Below are positions 42,596-50,842 of a stretch of 64,000 bases of DNA, piece by piece. The stretch comes from Chloroflexota bacterium (GTDB taxonomy: Bacteria; Chloroflexota; Anaerolineae; Anaerolineales; VGOW01), in NCBI GenBank assembly GCA_016213135.1, contig JACRBQ010000117.1:1-64000 (forward strand). The letters run 5' to 3'. Each line of letters opens with the position of its first letter. Position 1 is the first letter of the stretch. A model generated the notes under the pieces. That model searched no databases, was not told the origin of the DNA, and saw nothing but the letters and a program-made list of their open reading frames with translations. A program made the translations under genes and the position numbers.

Positions 42596-43108
42596 ATGAC
42601 CGATCTTTTTTCGAAAATCACCGGCTCGCAGAACTTGCTGGAGAAAATCGGCAGCAAGATACCGGGGTTTGGCGGGTATTTGCAGCGCGAGCAGCGGCGC
42701 ACCGCCGACAAAATGCTGCGGGACACGTGCGCGGCGCGGTATACGGAGCAGTGGGATCGCATCTCCGAAATTCAGCGGCGCATGATCAACGACGGCATGA
42801 TCGACCACGTAGACAACCTTGAGTCTGCCGCCATCAAACTGCGCACCTTCATCGACTCCATGAAGACTGCCTCCTACGGCTATTCGTCGTTCTTCGACGC
42901 GGTGAAGATCAACGAGGCGGAACTGGAGAAGCTTTATTCTTACGACAACGCTTTGCTGGAAGGCGTGAGCAAGGTGGCTGCGGCTATTGACAATGTGGAG
43001 GCCTCGCTCGGCAGCGACGGGCTGCCCGCCGCCATGCGCAACCTCACCAGCACCTGCGCCGACTGTGTGACCGCTTTTGATCGGCGCAAGGACGTGTTGA
43101 CGGCATAA
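42596..43108 (+). CDS. Helical hypothetical protein in SPFH cluster
   Basis: 170 residues, fully helical, no membrane segment, a preceding AGGAGCGA site, starting MTDLFSKITG. Heptad-like hydrophobic spacing is visible in the middle (ESAAIKLRTFIDSMKTA) and a single CADC lies near the end. I do not recognise it. It occupies the position of PspA-like coiled-coil proteins in other SPFH operons, but length and sequence do not match PspA. Confidence 0.75.
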   Translation: MTDLFSKITGSQNLLEKIGSKIPGFGGYLQREQRRTADKMLRDTCAARYTEQWDRISEIQRRMINDGMIDHVDNLESAAIKLRTFIDSMKTASYGYSSFFDAVKINEAELEKLYSYDNALLEGVSKVAAAIDNVEASLGSDGLPAAMRNLTSTCADCVTAFDRRKDVLTA

Positions 43109-43119
43109 CTTCGTTGTTC

Positions 43120-43165
43120 CCTGTGGTTCCGGCGCCCCGGGCGCCTGGAAAACCCAGGCATACTA
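43120..43165. repeat. Small hairpins before SPFH gene
   Basis: GGCGCC ... GGCGCC followed by GCCTGG-AAAAC-CCAGGC makes two adjacent stems in the 77-base gap before the SPFH gene. There is no T-tract, so it is not a simple terminator. Confidence 0.45.
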
Positions 43166-43185
43166 GAAAACTCTGGAGGACACCC

Positions 43186-44250
43186 ATGGCTCGCATTTTT
43201 GATGTGATCGAATATCCCGATGAAATGCGGAATGAGATCGTGCACCGCTTTCCCGAGAGCGGGGCGGGCGATTTTCAAATCGGCTCGCAGGTGATCGTTC
43301 GCGAAAGCCAGAACGCGGTTTTCTTCCGCGATGGCCGCGCCCTCGACACCTTCACACCGGGGCGGCATACCATCACCACGGCCAACATCCCGTACGTTCG
43401 CGATTTTATTGGCCGCGCCTTCAACGAGCGCTCGCCCTTCACGGCGGAAGTGTATTTCGTGGCCGTCCGCGAGTTCGCCGACCAGAAATGGGGCACGCCG
43501 CAGCCCATCATCGTCAAGAACGCCGGCGTGGGTCTGGGCGTGGCGCTGTTGCAGGCCTTCGGCTCCTATTCGTTTCAGGTCAGCAACCCGCAGCAGTTCG
43601 TGGCCCAGATTGTGGGCGCGCAGGGCGCGTACACCACTTCGGACATTCAGGGGCGGTTCCGCTCCATGATTTTGTCCAAGGTGCAGGATTTGCTAGGCGA
43701 ACTCGGCACCAAACAGGGCAAGTCGGTGCTGGATTTGATTGGCCTGACCGAGGAAATCGGGGCCGGGGTGCGGGCTAAAGCGCAGGATGACTTCCGGGCC
43801 ATCGGCATCACGCTGAAGTCGTTCTACATCGAGAGCATCAAGCCCTCGTCCAAATCCGCCGAGGAGTTGCGGGCCATGGGCATGCTGGACATGCAGACCT
43901 ACATGCAGCTGCAGGCCGCCGACGCCATGCGCGATGCGGCGCAGAACCCCGGGGGCGGCGCAGGCCTCACCGCGGGCATTGGCGCCGGGTTGGGCATCGG
44001 CAACATTATGGGCCAGGCCTTCCAGGGCGGTATGCAACCGCCGCAACCGGCCGGAGGGCCACAAGCGCCCACGCCGCCGGCTGCCGGCCCCACGCCCGAA
44101 GTGATGAGCCCGGCGCAGGCCGCTACCTACCTTGGGGTTGCCGAGGCCGATGTAGTGAAGATGATCGCCGACGGCCAAATCAAAGCCAAGCAGATCGGCA
44201 GCCAATATAAGATTGCCAAGAAAGTGCTCGACGACTTCCTGGCTTCGTAA
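43186..44250 (+). CDS. SPFH domain protein with C-terminal helix-turn-helix
   Basis: 354 residues. The first 220 form an SPFH/band-7 domain of the YdjI-like type (IGSQVIVRESQNAVFFRDGRALDTFTPGRHTI as separate strands; SMILSKVQDLLGEL; IGITLKSFYIESIKPS). A Gly/Pro-rich linker (about 245-305) leads to an excisionase-type helix-turn-helix (VMSPAQAATYLGVAEADVVKMIADGQIKAKQIG in two helices). The SPFH part should oligomerise at the membrane; the small domain could bind DNA or a protein. The ATG at 43186 follows GGAGGA. This combination is worth a note. Confidence 0.88.
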   Translation: MARIFDVIEYPDEMRNEIVHRFPESGAGDFQIGSQVIVRESQNAVFFRDGRALDTFTPGRHTITTANIPYVRDFIGRAFNERSPFTAEVYFVAVREFADQKWGTPQPIIVKNAGVGLGVALLQAFGSYSFQVSNPQQFVAQIVGAQGAYTTSDIQGRFRSMILSKVQDLLGELGTKQGKSVLDLIGLTEEIGAGVRAKAQDDFRAIGITLKSFYIESIKPSSKSAEELRAMGMLDMQTYMQLQAADAMRDAAQNPGGGAGLTAGIGAGLGIGNIMGQAFQGGMQPPQPAGGPQAPTPPAAGPTPEVMSPAQAATYLGVAEADVVKMIADGQIKAKQIGSQYKIAKKVLDDFLAS

Positions 44251-44280
44251 CCGTGTCCCTTCGGACCTTCATCAATGCGC

Positions 44281-44309
44281 GCGCTCCGGGCTAATGTTGC
44301 CCGGGGCGC
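44281..44309 (+). other. Hairpin between SPFH and NYN genes
   Basis: GCGCTCCGGGC (44281-44291) pairs with GCCCGGGGCGC (44299-44309), 11 bp with one wobble. A weak T-rich stretch follows after about 5 bases. It may attenuate read-through into the NYN gene. Confidence 0.5.
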
Positions 44310-44334
44310 GGCGTTGTTTCAGGAGACGCCGCGT

Positions 44335-45996
44335 ATGCCGACCACTGCCGCCACGCCCATTCGCTCCGCGCTGTTTGTCGATTTCGACAATATCTACATC
44401 AACCTGCTGAACCTTGAAAACAATGTCGCCATGCAATTCGCCTCCAACCCGGACCGGTGGCTGGACTGGCTCATTGCGCAGATGCCCGTGGACCACATGG
44501 GCGCCGAAGGCTCCACCCGCCGCGTGCTGATCCGCAAGTGCTACCTCAACCCCGAGTCCTTCCGCACCTACCGGCCGTTTTTCATCCGCGCCGCATTTGA
44601 AGTGGTGGATTGCCCGCCGCTCACCGCTCGCGGCAAAACCAGCACCGACATCCACATGGTGATGGACATTCTCGACGCTTTGAACCACCCGACGGATTTC
44701 AACGAGTTTATCATTTTGTCGGGCGACGCTGATTTTACGCCGGTGCTTTTGCGCTTGCGCAAGCATGACCGCCGCAGTGTGGTGGTGTCCACCGGCTACA
44801 TCTCCCCGGCCTATAAAGCGGCCTGCGACTTTCTGGTGACGCAGGATACGTTTGTCAACGAGGCCCTGGGTGTGGTGTTGGCCGAAGAGGAGGCCAACGG
44901 CTACCACGACGAGGGCGAGGCCCCCCTGGCCCCGACGGCGCTGCTGGGCAGGATGGCCGCGCGGTTGCACGACGTGGCCCAGGCCCCCGAGGGTATATTG
45001 GCGAACGAGCTGCCCGGGGCATACAAAGAGTTCCCGGAATTCAGGCAAAGCAATCATTGGCTGGGCTACTACTCGCTGCGGAGGCTTACGGAAGCCGTGG
45101 TGGCGCAGCGCAGTGATCTGGCGATTGTGGAGGAAGATCCGTGGCGGGTGGCTGCCGTCGACAATAGCCGGGCAATGCCGGTGGAATTGAGCGCCGCCCA
45201 AAGCGCGCCAACCGATGAAGAACCAACCGCCGAGGGCGAGCCGCCCGCGCCGGCTGAGTTCGGCTCCGACGACGATGATAAGGTGAAGCTGGCCATTGCC
45301 GCCGCTGTGCAAGCGATCGTGACCGAGTCGAGCGGGGCCGTTCCCATGGCTACTCTGGCGCAGGCTGTGAACAGGCGCTTTGCCGATAGGCTCTCGCACA
45401 CAGACTGGCTTGGGACGGGGTCATTCAAGGGTTTGCTGGAATCGCTGGATTTGGGCGAGATTGAAATATCCACGGCCATGTCGGGGTCGGTGTATGACCC
45501 GCGGATTCACAGCCGGCCCAGCGGCGCGCCCGGGCGCGACCCGGCCCAATCGCGCGCGGCAGACGACGCGCCGCTGAGCGCGTTCGCGGCCCGGTATGCC
45601 GACCTGGCGCCGCTGGCGCGAAAGATTCACCAACTCACCGACACGCCGTATCTCATGCCGGAACACTATGCCCTGCTGCTGCGCGAGCTGGCGCGGGAGA
45701 TTAGCGAGCGCGGCTACCAAATGACCCGCACGTCGCGCACGGTTCGCGATCGCTGCGTGGAAAAAGGAGCGCCGATCGCGCGCGCTCACGTGAATTTTGT
45801 GCTGACGGGAATTTATTACGCCGGATACCGGTTTGGGGTGAACCTGCCTGAAACCCCGGAGCGGCTAGGCGACGTGCTGGTGAACAACACGATCAACCTG
45901 TGCCGCACCGCGCAAATGCCGGTGGGCGAAACCGAGGCGGCTCAAATCCGGAATTGGATTGTGGGCGCGCTAAGCAACGGTAACGGAGGCGGTTAG
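44335..45996 (+). CDS. NYN-domain nuclease with LOTUS/OST-HTH domains
   Basis: 553 residues. The N-terminal NYN (PIN-like) domain has ALFVDFDNIYINLL, TDIHMVMDILDAL, FIILSGDADFTPVLLRLRKHD and VVVSTGY, with the acidic residues that hold the metal. Two regions then look like OST-HTH/LOTUS RNA-binding domains, at about 205-285 and about 320-385 (LAQAVNRRFADRLSHTDW ... FKGLLESLDLG), and a third helical domain ends the protein. It would cut or bind RNA. The start follows AGGAGAC. The TAG stop lies at the edge of MITE copy B. Confidence 0.9.
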   Translation: MPTTAATPIRSALFVDFDNIYINLLNLENNVAMQFASNPDRWLDWLIAQMPVDHMGAEGSTRRVLIRKCYLNPESFRTYRPFFIRAAFEVVDCPPLTARGKTSTDIHMVMDILDALNHPTDFNEFIILSGDADFTPVLLRLRKHDRRSVVVSTGYISPAYKAACDFLVTQDTFVNEALGVVLAEEEANGYHDEGEAPLAPTALLGRMAARLHDVAQAPEGILANELPGAYKEFPEFRQSNHWLGYYSLRRLTEAVVAQRSDLAIVEEDPWRVAAVDNSRAMPVELSAAQSAPTDEEPTAEGEPPAPAEFGSDDDDKVKLAIAAAVQAIVTESSGAVPMATLAQAVNRRFADRLSHTDWLGTGSFKGLLESLDLGEIEISTAMSGSVYDPRIHSRPSGAPGRDPAQSRAADDAPLSAFAARYADLAPLARKIHQLTDTPYLMPEHYALLLRELAREISERGYQMTRTSRTVRDRCVEKGAPIARAHVNFVLTGIYYAGYRFGVNLPETPERLGDVLVNNTINLCRTAQMPVGETEAAQIRNWIVGALSNGNGGG

Positions 45997-46101
45997 TAGT
46001 TCACCAAGTTTGGATCGCATAGTCGTAGCCTAGCCCCTTGTGGGCGGCGCACGCGCACAAGGCGCTAAGCTACACAGCGTTCTAACATTGGCGGACTACT
46101 A
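45994..46101 (-). mobile_element. MITE-like element, copy B (108 bp)
   Basis: Reverse-orientation copy of 22072-22179 with 3 differences. It fills almost all of the gap between two convergent genes. Its outer TA belongs to the NYN stop codon TAG. Removing the element with one TA leaves GGT-TAG-C-CTA, so the two convergent stop codons were only one base apart before insertion and neither protein was changed. Confidence 0.88.
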
Positions 46102-46103
46102 GC

Positions 46104-47195
46104 CTATTCCAGCGCCGTCGCGGCCTGCCTCACGGCGGTGCATACGGCATCCACTTCGGCAGCAGTCAACTCCGGGTACATGGGCAGGCACAGCAGGTCT
46201 TTGGCAAACTGCTCGGTTACCGGCAGGCTGAGGGGCGGCGAGTCGGCGTAGGCGGGTTGCAGGTGAATAGGCACGGGGTACAGCACCGATGCGCCCACCC
46301 CGAGCGCCGCGAGCGCGTCACGGAGCGCATCGCGTTTGGGATGGCGAATGGTGTACTGGTGATATACGCCGCCCGTCGGCGGCAGCCGCACGCCCGGCAA
46401 GTCCGCAAAAGCCGCGTTGTATGTATCGGCGATGTACATGCGGCGGGCGTTGTCGGCGTCGAGGTGGCGCAGCTTGACCCGCAAAATGGCCGCCTGCAAT
46501 TCGTCGAGGCGGCTGTTGCTGCCGTGAATCTCGGACACGTATCGCGTGCGCCAGCCGTACATCCTCAATAGCCGGACGCGCGCGGCGATGTCGTCTGAAT
46601 CGGTGACGACCGCGCCGCCGTCGCCCAATGCCCCCAGATTCTTCGTCGGATAAAAACTGAAGGCCGCGGCTGCGCCCAACGACCCCACGCGCCGCCCCAG
46701 CGCCATCGCGCCGTGGGCCTGAGCGCAATCCTCGATCACGGTGGCTTGCCGCTCGGCAGCCAACCGCAAAATAGCTTCCATGCGCGCCGGGTGGCCGTAA
46801 AGATGAACCGGCACAACGAACATGCCGGGAGCAGTGAGCGCGGCTTCGAGGGCGGCGGGGTCGAGCGTGTATTCGTCCGGCAGGATGTCGAGCAGGAGCG
46901 GCTGCCAGCCCGCTTCGGTGATGGCCGCCACCGTGGCCGTGGCCGACATGGACACGGTGACGCCTTCCGCGCCGCGAAAGGGCACGGCGGCTTGCACGGC
47001 CAGCCGCACGGCGTCGGTGCCGTTGGCAACGCCCACGCAATGCTTCACCCCGATGTAGGCGGCGAACTCGGCCTCGAACGCTTCCACCTCCGGGCCGAGT
47101 ATGTACCAGCCCGAGGCCGTGGCTCGGCGGATGGCGTCGTCGATCTCGGTTTGATGTGCGCGGTACGAGGCGAGGGGATTGGCAGTGGCTATCAT
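46104..47195 (-). CDS. DegT/DnrJ/EryC1/StrS sugar aminotransferase
   Basis: 363 residues of a PLP sugar aminotransferase: AEFAAYIGVKHCVGVANGTDAVRLAV, EDCAQAHGA, the PLP lysine in SFYPTKNLGALGDGGAVVT and LDELQAAILRVKL. It would aminate a nucleotide-linked keto sugar for surface glycans. A glycosyltransferase lies 9 bases upstream, supporting a glycan role. It converges on the NYN gene with a MITE between. Confidence 0.92.
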   Translation of the reverse strand: MIATANPLASYRAHQTEIDDAIRRATASGWYILGPEVEAFEAEFAAYIGVKHCVGVANGTDAVRLAVQAAVPFRGAEGVTVSMSATATVAAITEAGWQPLLLDILPDEYTLDPAALEAALTAPGMFVVPVHLYGHPARMEAILRLAAERQATVIEDCAQAHGAMALGRRVGSLGAAAAFSFYPTKNLGALGDGGAVVTDSDDIAARVRLLRMYGWRTRYVSEIHGSNSRLDELQAAILRVKLRHLDADNARRMYIADTYNAAFADLPGVRLPPTGGVYHQYTIRHPKRDALRDALAALGVGASVLYPVPIHLQPAYADSPPLSLPVTEQFAKDLLCLPMYPELTAAEVDAVCTAVRQAATALE

Positions 47196-47204
47196 GGGAT
47201 TAGG

Positions 47205-47936
47205 TTACGAAGTCGATCGGGCGCGCATATGTTCCCGCCGCACCACCAGCTTCCACCACAGGTGCCAGAGTTGAATGGCGGTGCGAAAGAGGCGCGGGAA
47301 GTTGAAAAACTGGCTTTTGCCATAGGCGCGGTGGTAGTGATGCACGGGCACTTCGGCGAACGTGTAGCCGTTGTCCTGAAATTTCTTGATCATCTCCAGG
47401 CAGATAGCGCCCGTATCCGACTCCAACGGCACGCGGTCGAATATCTCGCGCCGGATCAGCCGGAAGTCGCAATCCACATCGCGCAGCTTGAAGCCAAAGG
47501 CAAACTTGACGAAGTAATGATAGATGCGCCCGATGATGATGCGGTGCAGCGGATCGTGGCGTTCGATTTTGAAGCCGTTCACGATGTCCACGCCCGGCGC
47601 GAGCGCCTCCACCAGCGCCTTGATTTCGTGCGGGTCGTACTGGGCGTCGCCGTCGGTGTAAAACAGCCACTCCTTGGTGGCGCTGGCGAACCCGGTGCGC
47701 AGCGCCGCGCCGTAGCCCCGGTTGCGCGGATGGTGGACGAGGCGCACTTTGGGGTACACCCGCGCCAGCTCCTCCAGCACTTCGGCGGTGTAATCGCTGC
47801 TGCCGTCGTTGACCACAATCACTTCGTAATCGTCGGTGATGGCGGCCAGCGTGCGTAGCGCGGTGATGACCATGCTCGGAATCGTGCCGCCATCATTGTA
47901 GGCCGGGAAGAATGCGGAGATGCCGGAGGGGCGCAT
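47205..47936 (-). CDS. Glycosyltransferase family 2
   Basis: 243 residues of a GT-A fold enzyme: ISAFFPAYNDGGTIPSMV, VIVVNDGSSDYT, RGYGAALRTGF, and DGDAQYDPHE (the DXD region). Near the end come DCDFRLIRREIF and a hydrophobic WHLWWKLVV. Dolichol-phosphate-mannose-synthase-like members have this form. The ATG at 47936 is preferred; the longer reading covers heptamers. Together with the aminotransferase it suits glycan synthesis. Confidence 0.92.
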   Translation of the reverse strand: MRPSGISAFFPAYNDGGTIPSMVITALRTLAAITDDYEVIVVNDGSSDYTAEVLEELARVYPKVRLVHHPRNRGYGAALRTGFASATKEWLFYTDGDAQYDPHEIKALVEALAPGVDIVNGFKIERHDPLHRIIIGRIYHYFVKFAFGFKLRDVDCDFRLIRREIFDRVPLESDTGAICLEMIKKFQDNGYTFAEVPVHHYHRAYGKSQFFNFPRLFRTAIQLWHLWWKLVVRREHMRARSTS

Positions 47937-47940
47937 GGGG

Positions 47941-48136
47941 GAAGGATGAATGCGGAATGCGGAATGATGAATGGCCGCTTTGCGTGGCAAATGACAGTTG
48001 CGGATGACTAATTGCCAACGACCAACGACCAGCTACCAGCCACCAGCCACCAGCCACCAGCCACCAGCCACCAGCCACCAGCCACCAGCCACCAGCCACC
48101 AGCTACCAGCTACCAGCTACTAACGACCAGCAACCA
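47941..48136. repeat. Heptamer arrays (GAATGCG and GCCACCA types)
   Basis: A 196-base spacer. GAAGGAT, GAATGCG twice, GAATGAT and GAATGGC open it, then six diverged units, then a long block: ATTGCCA, ACGACCA twice, GCTACCA, nine GCCACCA, GCTACCA twice, GCTACTA, ACGACCA and GCAACCA. All are in one 7-bp phase. It ends one base before the methyltransferase stop. Confidence 0.92.
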
Positions 48137-48137
48137 A

Positions 48138-48875
48138 TCAAGGCCGACGGGCGAGGGCGAAGAGGCTCACGCCCACGGGCAGGTCGAAGCGGGCCAGCCA
48201 CTGCGCTTCCAGCGTCAGCACAAATTCCAGCAGCCGGTTAAGGGCAGGGGGCGGCAGTTCGACATCGGTGGTCTCGTGCGCGCCGGTGATGGTTTGCAGG
48301 GTGCGCCGTAGCAGCACCGGCAACGCCAGCAGCGTGTTGGCGTAGGTCACCCGGCGGGGCAGGAACCCCGCGGCCTGCAATTTGCTCCGCAGCTCGCGGG
48401 CCGAATAGCGGTGGCGCGTGTGCACTACGGTATCGTGCGCGCCGCGCAATGGTTCCAGCGCGGGCACGCGCACCAGCAGCCAGCCGCCGGGGCGCAGCAC
48501 CCGGACGAACTCGCGCAGGGCCGCATCGTCGTCGGGCACGGCCCGGTGGTATAACACATCGAACGAGGTCACCACGTCAAAGCTGCGCGGCGCAAAAGGC
48601 AGCCCTTGCACCGAGGCCCGGGCCAGGGGCGAATTCGTCGCCCGCGCGGCATGGGCCAGCGCCAACGGATGAAAGTCAATTCCCACGGGTTTGCCAAAAC
48701 TCGCCAGCCGCGTCAACATCCCCCCCGCGCCGCACCCGGCATCCAACAATTGCAGTCCGGGGGCAGTGCGGCTCACGCCTTCCGCAAGTAAGATCAGACT
48801 GATGGTCGCCATGCCCCTGTACCACCAGTGCCGCGCTTCGAGCCGCGCAATGTTGTCGTATTCCGAAGCGTCCAT
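48138..48875 (-). CDS. Class I SAM-dependent methyltransferase
   Basis: 245 residues. LQLLDAGCGAGGMLTRLASFG is the SAM site, FDVVTSFDVLYHR the second and LRPGGWLLVRVPAL the third strand. C-terminal hydrophobic stretches may bind a lipid or membrane. Substrate unknown; a location next to glycan genes suggests envelope lipids, glycans or polyprenyl intermediates. Confidence 0.88.
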   Translation of the reverse strand: MDASEYDNIARLEARHWWYRGMATISLILLAEGVSRTAPGLQLLDAGCGAGGMLTRLASFGKPVGIDFHPLALAHAARATNSPLARASVQGLPFAPRSFDVVTSFDVLYHRAVPDDDAALREFVRVLRPGGWLLVRVPALEPLRGAHDTVVHTRHRYSARELRSKLQAAGFLPRRVTYANTLLALPVLLRRTLQTITGAHETTDVELPPPALNRLLEFVLTLEAQWLARFDLPVGVSLFALARRP

Positions 48876-48896
48876 GCTCGCGCGGGGTGGACCGGC

Positions 48897-49583
48897 TTAA
48901 ACCCCCAAGGCGGCGTTGAGCACGGAGATTTGCTCGGGCGAGAGTGTGGGGCCTTTGGGCAGCTTACGCAGGTATTCTTTGAACTGCTTCACGTGCACGG
49001 CCGGGATGGGCGCATCCTTCGCGTCGATGACCGCCTTGGGGTTGTAGAACACGATGATGGCCTGCGTGGGGGGGATGTCGCCGCCCACCTTCTTGGCTAG
49101 AAACTTCGCCAGCGTGTCCACCTCGGAGGCCGCCTCGGCGTTGGGGTTGCCCAGCCCCTCCTGCCCGAACAGGCTCAGGAAAATGTTTGCGCCCTTGTGC
49201 TTCCACCGCTTGCCGTCCCACAACAATTCGCCCGACTGAAACTTGGGCACCAGCGCGTACACGCCGGAAGGGCACACCAGCACGTGCGGCGCGGGCAGGC
49301 GATAGTGGTACAGGATGTATTTGTCGTCCATCCCTTTGAGCGCGCCTTCCAGCGATTGATCCGGGCGCGGCGCGCGCACAAAACGGTTGGAGTAGTAAAT
49401 GCCGACGTTGGAAAGGATGAACCCGATGATCAGCGTGTAGAACGGAATGAGCTGGTATTCCGGTTCCTGCTTGAAAAGCGAAACCAGCAGCCCGCCGATG
49501 AGGATGACCAGACCGGCAGTGGCGGAGTATTTGCCGATGGCGGCGTTGCGAGCGATGAGTTTTTCGTTCGTGATGAGGCGCAT
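48897..49583 (-). CDS. Membrane protein with NERD-like domain
   Basis: 228 residues. Two transmembrane helices (about 20-65) are followed by a cytosolic part with YRLPAPHVLVCPSGVYALVPKF, which resembles nuclease-related NERD domains (HVLVxPxGVYxI), and QAIIVFYNPKA. Catalytic residues are not clearly recognisable, so I give no enzymatic function. It follows fabF by 2 bases. Confidence 0.72.
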   Translation of the reverse strand: MRLITNEKLIARNAAIGKYSATAGLVILIGGLLVSLFKQEPEYQLIPFYTLIIGFILSNVGIYYSNRFVRAPRPDQSLEGALKGMDDKYILYHYRLPAPHVLVCPSGVYALVPKFQSGELLWDGKRWKHKGANIFLSLFGQEGLGNPNAEAASEVDTLAKFLAKKVGGDIPPTQAIIVFYNPKAVIDAKDAPIPAVHVKQFKEYLRKLPKGPTLSPEQISVLNAALGV

Positions 49584-49585
49584 TC

Positions 49586-50842
49586 TTATCCTTCAAACTT
49601 GCTTAATACCAGGCACGCGTTCTGGCCGCCGAGGCCAAACGAGTTGGACATGGCAATGCGGATGTCCGCCTCGCGGGCGGTATGGGGAACGTAGTCGAGG
49701 TCGCACTCCGGGTCGGCATTGTCCAGATTGCGCGTGGGATGCACGATGCCTGTGGTGAGCGTTTTCATACAGGCAATGGCTTCCAGCGTGCCGGAGGCCC
49801 CCATGGGGTGGCCGATCATGGATTTGGTGGACGAGATGAGCAATTCCCCGGCGTGCGCCCCGAACACCTTTTTGATGGCCATCGTTTCCAGCGGATCGTT
49901 GATGGGCGTGCTGCTGCCGTGAGCGTTGATGTAGCCCACCTCGGAGGGGTCGATGCGGGCGTTCTGCAGCGCCCATTTCATGGCGCGGATGGCGCCCTCG
50001 CCCGACGGATCGGGCTGGGCCACGTGGAAGGCATCGGATGACGCGCCCTGTCCGAGCACTTCGGCGTAAATGCGCGCGCCGCGCGCCTGTGCGTGCTCCA
50101 GCTTTTCCACCACCACCACGCCGCAGCCTTCGGAGAACACAAAGCCTTCGCGGTCCCTATCGAAAGGCCGCGAGGCCCGTTCGGGGGTGTCGTTGAAGTG
50201 GATGGGAAGCGCGCGCATGCCGGAGAACCCGGCGATGGCGAAATCGCCGATGAGGGCCTCGGTGCCCCCGGCCAGCATCACGTCCGCCGAGCCGCGCCGG
50301 ATGACTTCGGTGGCTTCGCCGATGACCTGCGTGCCGGTGGCGCAGGCGACCACGAGGCACATGAGCGGGCCGCGCGCCAAAAACGTGCGCGAGACGTGAT
50401 GGGCGGGCATGTTGGGGATGCAGGCGGTGACCGCAAACGGGTTGGCGCGCACCGACCCTTTGCGCCGGAAATCGTTCACCGCTTTGTCGGCCTCGTCGAA
50501 CCCGCCGATGGCCGTGCCGATGAGCACACCCACGCGCTCTTCGTCGACGAGCGGCAGAACCAGGCCCGCGTCCGTCACGGCCTGCTGTGCGGCAGCGATG
50601 GCAAACTGCGAACAACGCGCCATCCGCCGGGCCTCTTTGGGATCGATGTATTGGGCCGGGTCAAACCCGTCCACCTCGCCCGCCACCTGGCAATCGAATC
50701 CGGTGGGGTCGAATTGCGTGATGCGTTTGATACCGTTGCGGCCGTTCGACAACCCGTCCCAAAACGCATCCACGCTCAGGCCCAGCGGCGTGATCGCGCC
50801 GAGGCCGGTGATGACGACTCGCGTGCGTCCGTCGTTACTCAT
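49586..50842 (-). CDS. fabF: Beta-ketoacyl-ACP synthase II
   Basis: 418 residues of a KAS II condensing enzyme, which extends acyl-ACP with malonyl-ACP. VVITGLGAITPLG opens the protein. The Cys-His-His triad is in VVACATGTQ, NAHGSSTPINDPLET and SMIGHPMGASG, and NSFGLGGQNACLV closes it. The ATG at 50842 overlaps plsX by 8 bases with GGAG before it; the longer reading is a plsX shadow. plsX-fabF order links fatty-acid and phospholipid synthesis. Confidence 0.96.
   Translation of the reverse strand: MSNDGRTRVVITGLGAITPLGLSVDAFWDGLSNGRNGIKRITQFDPTGFDCQVAGEVDGFDPAQYIDPKEARRMARCSQFAIAAAQQAVTDAGLVLPLVDEERVGVLIGTAIGGFDEADKAVNDFRRKGSVRANPFAVTACIPNMPAHHVSRTFLARGPLMCLVVACATGTQVIGEATEVIRRGSADVMLAGGTEALIGDFAIAGFSGMRALPIHFNDTPERASRPFDRDREGFVFSEGCGVVVVEKLEHAQARGARIYAEVLGQGASSDAFHVAQPDPSGEGAIRAMKWALQNARIDPSEVGYINAHGSSTPINDPLETMAIKKVFGAHAGELLISSTKSMIGHPMGASGTLEAIACMKTLTTGIVHPTRNLDNADPECDLDYVPHTAREADIRIAMSNSFGLGGQNACLVLSKFEG

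Noticed and set aside
42596-43108. PspA homologue
   Set aside because: Helical and in the right place, but shorter and without the PspA sequence pattern.
48018-48136. Possible CRISPR array
   Set aside because: Units are contiguous 7-mers with no spacers; no cas genes are present.
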